Source: Acestrorhynchus altus
Lineage: Eukaryota > Chordata > Actinopteri > Characiformes > Acestrorhynchidae
Direction: 5' to 3'
Assembly: GCA_034509495.1 (NCBI GenBank)
Contig: CM067515.1
Span: 16,731,249-16,795,248 of the forward strand
DNA: 64,000 nt
Of the stretch, positions 26,018-36,700 are shown in pieces. A program made the position numbers and the translations under genes. How positions within the stretch are numbered: the first letter of the stretch is position 1; each line of letters starts with the position of its first letter. Below the pieces are notes generated by a model that saw only the letters and a list, made by a program, of their open reading frames with translations, was not told the origin of the DNA and ran no database searches.

Positions 26018-26104
26018 ATTTGCACATTTGTTTCAGCAGTGGTTGCAGCTTAATGTAGTTGAATGCATTAATTCACTGACAAAGTGAACTAACCTGTGAG
26101 ACAT
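15056..26104 (-). CDS. iqca1: iqca1: IQ and AAA domain-containing protein 1 (DRC11), complete
   Basis: IQCA1/DRC11 is a subunit of the nexin-dynein regulatory complex of motile cilia. Coding exons: 26104-26094, 25384-25057, 24058-23939, 23863-23672, 23402-23331, 23063-22858, 21863-21779, 21621-21529, 21417-21342, 21132-21026, 19202-19113, 19000-18939, 18372-18290, 17474-17367, 17200-17001, 16878-16792, 16667-16490, 15794-15556, 15169-15056. They total 2451 nt (816 residues plus stop), close to the ~820 residues of mammalian IQCA1, and every junction keeps the frame. The protein has a helical N-terminus, an IQ motif (~212-225), Lys/Glu-rich coiled-coil linkers, an AAA domain (~545-740; Walker A GPSGVGKK at 563-570, Walker-B-like VVWIGD at 620-625) and a basic Lys-rich tail. 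The start is chosen because it reads MSHSTYSKMW into exon 2. The exon 8 donor (gtcatc) is weak and is the least certain boundary. Confidence 0.95.
15889..16055. mobile_element. hAT-like MITE, decayed
   Basis: Begins caggggtcaccaaccctgct, then gagagctaccatcctgctgg. The inverse, ctgcaggaaggtagttctcc, lies near the right end. The right terminus merges into a Tc1 relic. It lies in the intron between iqca1 exons 18 and 17. Confidence 0.6.
16080..16330 (+). mobile_element. Tc1-like transposase C-terminal relic
   Basis: Contains ggaaaacactgcattccagc and neighbouring words shared with the relic at 37.7 kb, the antisense-free remnant of a Tc1-type transposase. It has several stops and frameshifts. 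Located in an iqca1 intron, opposite to the gene. Confidence 0.6.
16490..17200 (-). CDS. iqca1: iqca1 exons 15-17, AAA ATPase-like core
   Basis: Exon 15 has the P-loop GPSGVGKK, in which the usual Ser/Thr after GK is Lys. It continues with HAICHETGANLFDLSSLNL and GKYPGKNGLQMMLHMVFK. Exon 16 has VVWIGDAEKMFYKK at the Walker B position; the usual acidic pair is GD here. Exon 17 has ILILGTTNNP (sensor-1 region) and IILIPRPDYASRY. The fold is AAA, but nucleotide hydrolysis is doubtful. Confidence 0.9.
17735..17905 (+). mobile_element. MITE family A copy 2 (fragment)
   Basis: Shares ggtgatcatccaacact, gctgaatgcaatcaaatcc and tccaaaatctagtagaaa with the other family A copies. Only the right part remains, in iqca1 intron 13. 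Confidence 0.6.
18525..18922 (-). mobile_element. Tc1-like element, family B, right-end fragment
   Basis: Shares long stretches with the fuller copy at 35.94-37.31 kb (for example tggtttgtgctctgacatgc) and ends with the terminal-repeat sequence gaatactttccagaggcact next to GTA. It ends about 15 bp inside the intron after iqca1 exon 12 (donor at 18938). Confidence 0.7.
19587..19765. mobile_element. Fold-back MITE, one arm
   Basis: Starts cactgatcaaccataacatt and contains tagtccatctgtttctctgc, the arm of a long palindromic element that I recognise from otophysan genomes. The second arm is missing. Located in iqca1 intron 10. Confidence 0.6.
20040..20900 (-). mobile_element. Tc1-like transposase relic
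   Basis: On the minus strand a broken frame around 20.42-20.34 kb reads WQWQWVIFSDEYRF, the Tc1 catalytic FSDE(S)RF motif. The rest is frameshifted. Related end fragments occur at 43.93-44.08 and 54.95-55.09 kb. Located in iqca1 intron 10. Confidence 0.65.
22162..22600 (+). mobile_element. MITE family A copy 3
   Basis: Starts acactgaatgtccaaatg and keeps the family order: ccccagcattgagctgtgg, ggtggtgatcattctgcacc, gctgaatgcaatctaatc. Located in iqca1 intron 6. Confidence 0.65.
23331..23863 (-). CDS. iqca1: iqca1 exons 4-5 carrying the IQ motif
   Basis: Exon 4 ends with AAVCIQK and exon 5 opens with VWKGFMQRKRTK. Spliced together they give IQKVWKGFMQR, which fits the calmodulin-binding IQ pattern IQxxx[RK]Gxxx[RK]. 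The intron sits inside the motif. Exon 5 ends with EEEMIFLGM, a stretch I know as conserved in IQCA1. Confidence 0.9.
24195..25015. mobile_element. Tc1 relic and SINE-like insertions in iqca1 intron 2
   Basis: 24.20-24.48 kb is a 92-codon plus-strand frame (KWYKVQLPEILQSK, LVNHECNGSELRFEK) typical of a fish DNA-element remnant. 24.658-24.89 kb looks like a tRNA-derived SINE (box-A-like ggctcagcgatctaatg, box-B-like aaggttgaaatccc). 24.97-25.015 kb, read on the minus strand, is acattaccagtcaaacgttt, a common Tc1 terminal repeat. It ends about 40 bp from iqca1 exon 2. Confidence 0.55.
25057..26104 (-). CDS. iqca1: iqca1 exons 1-2 (start and N-terminal helical region)
   Basis: Exon 1 contributes only 11 coding nt (ATG TCT CAC AG, 26104-26094, donor gttagt). 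Exon 2 (25384-25057, acceptor ccttgcag, donor gtatgt) encodes TYSKMWSEAQEELSSLL and continues to VIQDLKLTP, a charged helical segment. The intron between them holds a decayed SINE-like repeat (25.74-25.93 kb) and a GT microsatellite. Confidence 0.9.
25740..25925 (+). mobile_element. Decayed copy of a widespread fish interspersed repeat
   Basis: Contains cccagacagggctccagttc, then a sequence resembling aaactcacatccccaagacc. It is a degenerate relative of the better copy at 56.46 kb. Confidence 0.5.
25970..26016. repeat. (GT)n microsatellite
   Basis: Pure TG dinucleotide run in iqca1 intron 1, about 80 bp from exon 1. Confidence 0.95.
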
Positions 26105-26305
26105 CTCCGAGTAAAGGCAGCAGCTCACAGGTAACTGGAGTCTGACGGTTGTCTATCCATCGATTCGTTTACAAAAATTACTTTCACATTCATTCTTCAT
26201 TACAACAGGAAAGCCTGGAATAAACAACACGGTTTGTGTGTCTATTAACCGAGAACACAAAGCCAAAACGAGCGACCCTGCTCGAGCGCACCTGTCAGCA
26301 ACTCC

Positions 26306-26319
26306 GTATCTATGGAAAC
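26306..26319 (-). promoter_or_regulatory. X-box-like RFX site upstream of iqca1
   Basis: Minus-strand GTTTCC-AT-AGATAC, about 200 bp upstream of the iqca1 start. The X-box consensus RYYNYY N1-3 RRNRAC is met except for one position. RFX factors drive motile-cilium genes, which fits DRC11. The surrounding 26.2-26.35 kb has more CpG than its neighbourhood, as expected near a transcription start. Confidence 0.5.
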
Positions 26320-26349
26320 GAAAACCGGAAACGCAAAGCAACTTCAATA

Positions 26350-29189
26350 AAAGTTTCTTTTTTGACTAAATAAAGACCATAAATAAAAACCTAAATCCTG
26401 CTCTGAAAATTAATTTCTGCGCTCTTAGTTTTTATCAGCATAGAAGCTGAATTTTCTGAATCTCTAAAATAATTAATTGATAACTTCATACATGAAGTTA
26501 CTTCATCCATGTTTTATAATACTTTTATATTATTTTTATATTATTTTTATGATAGTTATTTTTTCATTTATGACAATTTATCATTACATATGTGACATAT
26601 TTCAAACCATATTTATTATGCCAATTGCGGTGGTCTCATTACTAATTAATTACTAATTAGAAGTAATTACTTAATTAATAACTAATTCAAACGTGAAACT
26701 AAATATAATAATTTGATACTCTGGGTTTATTTAATATATTATGTAATTTAATATGTAATATTTAATATATTATTTGAGATTTTCAGGAGCTATAATGACA
26801 CAATAATATGTAATGATAAACACCCATGCACACATATACTTTTGAATATATGAATTTAATATGTGAATTGAGTTAAGATATATTCCTGCCCTGTGCACAA
26901 TTATTCAGGATAAGCTTTACCCTGATCAGGAAGACATAGGTAAGAAGATGAACAGATGGATTTACATTCATCTGTGAAACATTGTTATACCCAAAAGAAA
27001 ACAAATGACAAGAATAAAACTTGGTGGGTAGGTTTAAAATTATGAGATGTTAATTATTCACAAGGCCTTTTCACTGTACCTGGCTAATTTATAGCGTCAT
27101 TCAATTCATTTCCATATTTTTTATATAATTTATAGTTACTTTTTTCTTTATCCACATTCAATTGATAAAGCAACAACTAAGCCATTTTACATTGCATGTA
27201 TTTTCAATCTTAGCGTGTAGTAAAAGTCATGGACCATATGGGGATAAACAGTAAATCATTATTTCCTTCAATCCTGAGGAATGCATGTGTGCCAAAACAA
27301 CTTGATTATGAATAGCCAGTGTAATTCTTCAGTCAAATGTTGCTGGTTTCACTTTTATCACTCTTTTCACTCCTCAAGTTTATTAGAAAACAATAATTTA
27401 TAGGATACAGTACATAAATGTAATGTTTAATCTTATTTAGGGAGCTATCATCTTTGGAGAGAGTTATTGAGCAGTTTGAGAGCAGACCACTTGATGTCAG
27501 CAGAAGACAGTAGTATTGCACATATATTACTGTGGCTAAATATTGATAAGAACATCCTACAGCTACTGGTTTAAGAACTACACTGTCTGAGCCAACCTGA
27601 ATTCATGCTGTGTTGCTGTATCCAGCATCATTTGCTGACAAGTATTGAAAGAATACCTGGAAACCAGATAGGAAAAAATTATAACTACTCAGAGTGAAAA
27701 CCTATAATGCAATATACTACATATAAGCTCATTTGTTCTGATGGCAAATAGGGGGTTGGAAATATTATTATACACAGTGTCATTATTTTGATAAATCACA
27801 CTGCTGTATTTACCCACAATTTTGGGTTCTCCCTGCTTTTTACAAGACAGTGGGCCAGACCTGGGGACAACTGATTTAACCTTTAGAACTCTCTGCCAAT
27901 TTTGTACAAGGTTTTTGTAGTTTGACATACTATTATTTGCCAACATTTTTTTTGCCAAATTTGTCTTTGAGATGTTAAATTTAACAGTGTGCATTTGAAA
28001 ATGTCTTGATAAAAAATGTACTTGCACCTACAATAGTTTTGTTGTTGTTGTTGTTGTTTTTTACAAACAGTTAGTGTCCTAGATATCCTATTGGATATCC
28101 AAGTTTATTTATGTTTCTTTATGTCCTTAATTATGTTTGTTATTTACATATGTATCAGTATAATTCTATTCTAGGACTTTTATTCTGAAATTTGAAAACT
28201 GAGCAAAAAACCCTACAAACAGCCCTTCCTTTCTCATGTTCCTCTGTAACCTAATATCTGTGTCAGTGATGTCATTAGTCCAGCCCTCTCACTGATCAGT
28301 CATAATCTGCATGCAAGTCCAGCATGTATAGGTGGACAAAGCAGTAAACACACTCTGGAAGGCTCCTTAGACAGTTAGATAAGTTTTGTAGTTTGCTATG
28401 ATATGTGTATCCTGTTTGTAAGTTACTCTGATTCTGAGATATGAAGCCTAGAAAATGGCATGTAACTACCAACAAAGTGCAGATCAGGTTCTAAAAAGCT
28501 TTAAGAGTTAATGTATATTGGCTTTTGTACAACATGTGGAAAAGCAATCATTGAAGACTGTGACTATGAATGGGGATTTCTTGATACTGGGATTTATTTT
28601 TATTTTTTAAGCCAAGTATGTAGCACTACATGGGTTTATTATCTGTTCCAGCTCATCAGATGTCAGAGAAACTAAATTCTGTGATGAGCATCATGTGTTC
28701 TGAAATTTTTTTTTTTTACAATCCAGTTTAGAGTTGGGCTTTCTTCCCAAACACTCTCTGAGATCAAACACCAGATACTGTAAAATTGAATAAAGCAGTA
28801 TTGATTTATTGTACAAAGAGCCCTCATGTATAACAGCTTGGCCATCCATCCATCAGAATGCATGGAAACTAGTGTCCAGACTTTTTTCTGTCCTAGCACC
28901 AAAGTGGTGGAACAAACTTCCCTTGGATGTACAAACTAAGGAATAGAATTCTAAACATAATCTCTTTCAGGAACACTTCAATTACCACATACACATACAT
29001 TGCACTTATATTTATCAATCAATTACAAACAAATGTACCCATGTCTTGATTTGACATTCAGGCAATATGTAGCATATTGAGTATTGTGCAAGTTATATTC
29101 TAGATTTTAAGGGTTTTAAGAGTATTTGCCATGTTGTCCACCCATGATTGCAGCAGTGATAGACCTCTGTTTGTGTTTCTGGGCAGTGG
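26350..29189. other. Intergenic DNA between iqca1 and alkal
   Basis: Strongly AT-rich, with no exon seen. 28.04-28.06 kb is a (TTG)n run. 28.235-28.51 kb is a copy of the dispersed repeat also at 9.66 and 38.2 kb. Small minus-strand open frames (for example 27.7-28.0 kb) have no recognisable domain. Confidence 0.5.
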
Positions 29190-30030
29190 GGTACTTTAGA
29201 ATAATCTAACTCAGTTAAAAGAGCAGAATCTCTATTATGGTGAACATATGGGTATTGTATCTAACTCAATTTAAAAAGCAGAGTAACTATACTATAGTGA
29301 AAGCAAGGGTACTGCACCCCAAAATAGCTCAATTGCAAGAGCAGAAACTGTATCATAATGAAGGTATGGGTACTTTAGTACAATCAAACAATTAAAATAG
29401 CAGAAACTGTACTGTAGTAAAACTATGGGTTATTTAGCACAACCTAATTCAAATTAAAAAAAAGAAACTTTACTGTAATGAAAGTATGAGAATTATATAA
29501 CAATCTGACTGAATTAAAATAACAAATTGGCTTCATAATAGTGAATGTATGGACACAAAATAACTCAATTCAAAGAGCAGAAATTGTATTTTAGTGCTAT
29601 ACTATACTATAACACAGCTATACTATACTATAACACAACTCAGTTAAAAGAGCTGAAACCAAATGTTAATGAAAGTATGGGTACTTTAGTACAGTATATT
29701 ATACTAATAATAGTGAATGTATGGACACTTTATCAAAATATAACTCAATTCAAAAGAGCAGAAATTGTATTATCGAGAATGTATTGGTATTTTTAAGAGC
29801 TGAAACCAGTACAGTGACATTGTTAAGGTACTGCTTAATCTCAATACTTTAGCAGTGTACTGAATTCTACTTAATGTACAGAACAGAAACTGTATTATAG
29901 AAGTAGGGGCACTAAATCACAATCTAATAAAGAAAAACTGTAGTATAATTAATTTATGGGCACTGTATAACAATCAAATCATTAACAAGAGCATAGAAAG
30001 TGTACAATAAGAAAAGTATGGGAACTGTCA
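29190..30030 (+). repeat. ~61-bp minisatellite array (forward orientation)
   Basis: About 13 diverged head-to-tail copies of a 58-62-bp unit: ctaactcaattaaaagagca, then gaaactgtactatagtgaa, then agtatgggtactgtatcaca. Internal expansion of a ctatactatactataacaca subrepeat is seen near 29.6 kb. The same unit, reverse-complemented, forms the array at 63.0-63.6 kb. Confidence 0.9.
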
Positions 30031-31252
30031 CTCAATCTCAGCATTGTGGAATGAATCATCAGCATAATCCCGATGAATAAGTGAATAAAATTCACTTGTT
30101 TCCAACCAAACTAAATCCCAGTTTAAATGCCAATGGTGCCAAAAAGCTTGACCTGCATGCAGACTCCAACTCATCAATGAGAGGGGGGAGGCTGATGACT
30201 CCACTGTCATGGGCTGTGTGCTCTCTTACTTTGCTCACATCCTGTTCAAATTTCAAAACAAAAAGAGAAGGGATAATTCTTAAACATACATAAAAAATAA
30301 AATCACAAAAAATAAAGAACATTCAGGTTGTTTTTTAATTTGAATTCGTGTCAAGTATTGTAAATAACCTTGCCAATCTAATCATTACAGATTACAGACC
30401 ATTACAAACCATTTGATTAATTAAGAAAATTATACAAATATTTGAAATGTTTATTTTTATCTCCCAAATGAAGACATATGAGGTTTAAGATCTCCTGAAA
30501 ATGACAGCATCTGGCAGGAGTCTCCTATAAACCTTTTTCTACATGTTTTTGGTGAAGAGAAGTATGCCAAACCACCACAACATCCCACAAACCTGACCTA
30601 GGGTTCTGCAGGCAAGTAGCCTAATAGTGAATTAATTCTTATGAATTATATATGAATAGTTGAAAGATTAGTAGTTAATGTCCTGCAGGGACATTATGAG
30701 GAGTGTGTGAGTGAGCTGACAGAGCACTGGGCTGAGGTGCAGGTATGGGTTCAGTATCACAGTTTGCCTGTGTTGCGGTGTTTAAACACAGTGTTTCACA
30801 GTGTTGGGAAAGCAGTGTACATGGAGTCAGTGTGTATCAGGCCACAGCACACACAGATTTGGGGGAGGTGGGGGACAGAGCGCATTCCGTACTGAGGTCA
30901 GTCACAAGACCCGAGCATCCCTCACCACAAGCCTCCTCAGCAGACTCTCCCAGCCCGCTTCACGCCTCCTGGAGGCTTCCGTGCGGGTGTGTGTGGTTCG
31001 TGCTGGGCAGAATGGCGCAGTGGGCATCTCCCAGCGCCTCCCAACGTCCTGGCCGAGGCTGAACCAGCGACTAGAACTTTTATGGTCCTCGAAACTTGTG
31101 TGATGGTGGTGAAGAGAAAGGAGGGGCGAATGTCAGCAGGACCCACCACGAGCTGAAGGAGAAAAAAAAAAACTCCAAGAGAAAGATGTCTACACTCCTT
31201 GCCACCCACCTGAAATCGATTGTATTACATTCAAGAAGCTTCGCACTGGCCG

Positions 31253-31390
31253 TATAAAACAGGACGCATGTTCTCAAGAAAGAGCGGAGACAACGACGCC
31301 CATCGCCCTCGACCAGGCTGTCACTGCTGGAGCTTATTTTTCTGATCCCCTCGCGCCCCAAAGCCTGAAAGACCACCGGCTCCCCAAAGT
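31253..31390 (+). promoter_or_regulatory. alkal promoter (TATA box) and 5' UTR exon
   Basis: TATAAAA at 31253-31259 lies in a GC-rich stretch (30.7-31.4 kb). A transcript starting ~25-30 bp downstream would give a ~110-nt noncoding exon ending at 31390, followed by a perfect donor gtaagt at 31391. The next acceptor is at 33425. The exon is inferred from the sites; no transcript is available. Confidence 0.5.
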
Positions 31391-31499
31391 GTAAGTTGTT
31401 GCTTTTCATTGCCAATTCAATTAAAGCATCTAACCAAACGTTTACTCAACGTTATGCATTAAAAGCAACACCGGGACGTTGGGTAGATGTCCATAGAAG

Positions 31500-32860
31500 G
31501 ATCTGAAAGTAATGCTACAACATGTTGTTAATATTATGAGTTAAATGTGACAATAAAATGCCAAGTTGACGTTGATTATGAAGTAAATAATAAAACGTAT
31601 ACGCCGAAAGAAACTAAACGACTTGTGACCAAAGTGACAATAAAACATTTAGTTAATATTGTGTGTCAACTTGAAAACATTTACTAAACATTATGTTAAA
31701 CTGACAATAACCCGATTTATTGTGTGGTAAAAGTGACAAAAGGCTTGAGATGTTTACTTAACATTTTGTAAATCTGACAAAACGTTTAGCTGGCATTATG
31801 CGCAAAAAGTGGCAAATAATTGTTTTCTTAACCTTGTCCTAGAGTAATTTGTAGTAAGATTAATTTTTAGTTAAGTAAGATTTACTTGGAATTGTGTGAA
31901 AGTGGCAGTAAATAGATATATGTGTTAAACTGGCCATAAAATATTTACTTAACCTTGTGTTAAACTGAAAACAACACGTTTTCATTATGTCTGAAAAGTG
32001 ACATTAAAACATTTAGTTAATTGTATGTGTTAAAGTGGAAATAAAACATTTAGTTAATATTATGTCTTAAAGTGGCAATAAAACATTCACTTAACATAAC
32101 CCATAACCCATTTTTATTATGTTGTTAAAGTAATATATAGTAATGTATAGTAATGTTTTACTATAACAATGTTTTAACGAACATAGTGTTAATTTGGCCA
32201 AATGTACAGTCGACATTATGTGGAAAATGTGGCAACATATGGTTTTCTTAAGCTTGTGCTAAAGTAACAATAAGATGTATGTAACATTGTGTGAAAGTGA
32301 CATGATTTATTTTTATTTTATAAATTGAATGTGATTATAAAACAAATATTTGATGTTGAGTTGAAATAAACTGTAAAACATTGACATAGTGTTGTGTGCT
32401 AAAAGATACTAAATGTCTACCTATGTGAAATGAAAATCTCAAAATACCCCTATAGAGTCAGTTTACTGGACTATATCACCATTTAGTCATGGACTAGATC
32501 TCCATTCAAAAGTCAGGAGATTCCAGAATGAATCAATATCTTTTTGGGAAAACAGCCCTTTGTCTTTGTCATGCTGAAACTGACAACAACTAAGATTTTA
32601 AGAAGTTTTATAGTTTTACATGTTTTACATGTTATTTTTTTATGTGGTGAGTTGAAATAAATAATATAACTGATGAAATATGAGTTGAAAATGATAAAAC
32701 ATTGTGCTAAAGAGACACTGCAACATTTAGTCAACATTGTGTTTTAAAAGTGATTAAACATTGTGTTAATCTAAACATGGTGTTAATGACAATACAACAT
32801 TTATTTAACATTGTGTTTAAGTCACCATGCAACATTTCACTAACATTTTGTCCCAGCTGG
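31500..32860 (+). repeat. Degenerate ~36-40-bp tandem repeat in alkal intron 1
   Basis: Most of intron 1 repeats a unit like gtgacaataaaacatttagt, then taacattgtgttaaa, with unit lengths from ~35 to ~50 bp and heavy divergence. Cleaner copies are at 31.64, 32.03-32.11 and 32.70-32.86 kb. It begins about 110 bp after the 5' UTR donor. Confidence 0.8.
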
Positions 32861-33425
32861 CACATGGCTGACTTTCAATGTTGAAATATGGTTGAAATAC
32901 ATTGAAGTATATATTGAAATGATGTTCAAACAACATTATGGTATCAGTGTTGATTTACTTTTGAAAAGACTGAACAAAACATCTAGTTAGTATTGTGTTT
33001 TTAAAGTGCCTATTATTGTTTTTAGTGCCTAAATATTGTCATCTCAGAGTAATACATTTTAATGTGATTTTCTGAGATGAAAGTGTTTGTTAGATATTTA
33101 TTAATCTTTATGAAAGTCACAATGAAACATGACACACTGAACATTGAATTGAAACTTCCTTTGAAATGTTTACGTAAGGTTTTCAGTTAATCAGCACAAT
33201 TTGCATGTAATTATCTTTGGCTACCTTCCTTGCCAATGTTGAATAGAAAGATATGTGTAGGCTTGGAATTATTTGATGGATTCAGGTCATTGCAAGCCTG
33301 CTACATTTCCTGTGTCACACTTGTCAACCTTGAGTTTACAAACATACTCTGTCTTTTAAGCAAGACTACTTCTGGCTTGGGTATGACATGCCTTGATGGG
33401 ATCTTTGTGCTTGTTTGTTTATCAG

Positions 33426-33701
33426 GTTAAAAAAAAGCCATGCCGGCTGAGAAGAGATGGCACATATTGTTGAGTATAATGGTTTTGCTCGTCACCTCCA
33501 GCCAGTGCATGGACAGCAGTGAAGCAAAACAGAAAGACAGGCGGACGCTGCTGGATCTTCTAGTGCAGGTGATCGGGGATGAGCAACGGGACAGGCCAGT
33601 GGCCCGCCGGGTCTCACTCTATTCCTCGGCCCAACACATGAAGTTTTCCTCGCGTGAAAAGGCTACACGCTTGCCCAAACTGGACAACAGCAGGCCAATA
33701 G
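33426..33701 (+). CDS. alkal: alkal coding exon 1 (signal peptide and variable region)
   Basis: Acceptor tttatcag at 33425, ATG at 33440 and donor gtaagc after 33701 (phase 1). It encodes residues 1-87, including the signal peptide and a DRRTLLDLLVQVIGDEQRD helix. Confidence 0.93.
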
Positions 33702-36700
33702 GTAAGCTGCTTTGAGATCAGCTGATGATGCAAACATAATCCTGGGTTGTACCTCCAAGCAGGAACTATTATTTTGTCTCTGACTGAAGTTCAGTTATAG
33801 GGGTGCAGAGGAACCTTGATGCCAGTGTTTAAATTGAACTGACAATTATAGGTAATCCACTTTATTTCTGGTCTTTTTAACCACTTGAAAGCCCAGATGG
33901 AGATTAGCATAGCTGAAACAAGCCACTATGTATTTACCATATAGTGTATATAGTATGAAAACAGGGTTGTCCTTTTGATATCTTAAAAGAAGTGCAAAGA
34001 TGCCTTTAAGCATTCAAATTGTTCTTATTTGTCTTTGTTCTATATACACTATATGGACCAAAGTATTGGGACACCTACTCATTCATCTTCTGAAATCAAG
34101 GATATTGGAACAAGAGTTTGTACTGCTTTTGTTAGAGTAACTGTCTCTACTGTCCAGGAAAGACTTTGTACATGACTTTGGACCATTCCTATGAGAATTT
34201 GATTTTATTCACTGTAAAGAGTGTTAGTAAGGTCCGGGTGCTGGATGATGACCACCCCACCTTATCCCCAACTCATCCTAGATGTATGGGATGGAGCACT
34301 GTCAATTCATGGAACACAATTGCACTACTTCTCAGATCAATGCTGGATGGCTTTTGTCCCTCTATCTCATACCAGAATTAGATATGATGCCAGTATGCTC
34401 ATATTTGCCTACTGCAGAAAGCCCTATTCTACTGGTAGTACTTCAAAGTATTTCAAAGTAGATAAATGCATTCTTAAGAAAGGGTGTCCACATATATAGT
34501 GTATACATAATTAATTTTACTAAAGAACCATTGAATAATGTGAAAATTGAATAAAAAATATAATAATTTGTTAGTGTAGGGGAAATTTGTCATCTGGATA
34601 GATAAAAGTTTAATTTGCATGTACTCCACATGTCTGCATGGGTTTCTTCCAGAGTGCAAAACATATGACTCAGATAAATTGGCTAAATTGCACTGGTGTT
34701 TTATTGAGTATATATCTGTATGCCCCCCACCCCCAATGCTCGATGCAGACATCCAGGTGGATGGTCTACTGCTTGCTAGTGTGTGTTGGTTGAGTGTTCT
34801 TGTGAAGAGTGTTGATGGTAAACAATGTCAAAGAACCTTTTTTGGTACTATTTAGAACTCTTTTTAACTTGTGTGTGTAGAAGTTCAACTTTTCAACTTT
34901 TCTAAAACATTATATTACATATTATAAAAGTACCTGTTTGTTATGAGTCAGAGAACTCCTTTTTAAGTTCTTGATAGAAACCTTTTTTTTTGCTGGCACT
35001 GCAGCACTGGCACTACATTGTTCAGTTTGACGATATGAGGTCAATGAACACCAGATGACAATGCTTTGCAAATTAAAGCTTTCACTTTCTGTGCTTTCGC
35101 AATAAACAGGATAAATGACCCTATACAAAGATCAGTTACATCTCAAGATTGAATGCTTTTATAAACTCCCCTTAACAACAACTGAAAAACTGAGGGTCCA
35201 AGGCTTCATTTTTTTTATTTAAATATTTTCATTCAATAACCCTGAATACTCTTTGGTGTATTACAGTATGACCTAAAGTCAGCTCATAACTGGACAACTG
35301 GACCACCCTATCTCATCCCAAACTGCCGAACTCTTTCTGAAAGTACTAAATGGAACATCATCATTCCAAAGCATACAGTTCCACTGCTCCACAGCAGTGC
35401 TGGGGGGCTTTACACCCCTCTAGCTCATGGCTGCCTTTAGACTTTTTGCCAATTGGCTCCTGTTTATATGCTCTGGAGAGTCCTACTCTATTGGCAAGAG
35501 AGAAAACATGCACATGTAACATATATTTAATAATATTTGGGAGAAAATATGATGCGGCTATTTGGATTATTTCTAGTCCAGTCCTCATGAAATTTAAACG
35601 GAACATGAACAATGAACAACTGTCAGATTTCACATTACTTCAGTTTGTTGCTGTGTGTTTGTAAATGATTTTGTATGGAGGAATGGGCTAAAATTCCCCC
35701 AAGCCAAACTGCTGTGAGTATTTGCACAGTTTACATGAAGGCATATTGCTTGGTGCTTGATTAAACAAATGGTGGTGCTTGAAATTTTGTGACTTTTTAT
35801 ATTTCTACACAGATTTCATTTCATAGTACATAAGAAGAACCAAATAACAAAACAAATGAGAAAAATTATTGCACTTGCTCATTTTTTTATTAAGGAAAAC
35901 AATTTAATACTACATATCTGTGACTGGCAGATGTATAGTGCATCCAGGAAGAATTCACAGCTCTTCACTTTTTCCACATTTTATGTTACAGCCTTATTCC
36001 AATCTGGATTAAATTCCTTTTTGCACTAAAAATTCCACACACAGAACCAAATGATGACAAAATGAGAAATGAGTATGATGCACACCTGTTTTGGGGAAGT
36101 TCCTGAATTGAATTGAATTGAATTAATCAATTAAATGGGGAGCGTCGATGCACAGCCATTTTTAGATATGTCCAGAGATGTTCAATCGTGTTCAAGGCTG
36201 GGCTCTGGCTGGGCCACTCAGAGTTGTCCCGAAGCCAATTCTTTGTGATCTTGGCTGTGTGCTTAGGGTTGTTGTCCTGTTGGAAGATATTCATTCATCT
36301 CAGTCTGAGGTCCAGAGTGCTCTGGTGCAGGTTATCATCAAGGATGTCTCTGTACATGGCTGCAGTCATCTTTCCCTCAACCCTGACTTGTCTCCCAGTT
36401 CCTGCTGCAGAAAAACATCCCCTCAGCATGATGCTGCCACCAGTGTGCTTCACTGTAGTAATGGTATTAGCTATGTGATGATCAGTACCTGGCTTCCTCT
36501 AGCCATGATGCTTGGCATTCAGTCAAAAACATTCAATCTTTTTGTTTCTCATAGTCTGAGAGTCCTTTAGGTGCCTGTTGGCAAACTCCAGATGGGCTAC
36601 CGTGCCTTTTACTGATACATGTCTTTTACTATACATGCCTGATTGGTGGAATGTTGCAAAAATGTCCTGCTGGACGGTCCTCCTCTCTCCACAGAGCAAT

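Noticed and set aside
30707..31415. Overlapping frames of 60-111 codons on both strands
   Set aside because: They come from GC-rich promoter/5' UTR sequence with few stop codons; there are no domains and both strands are equally open.
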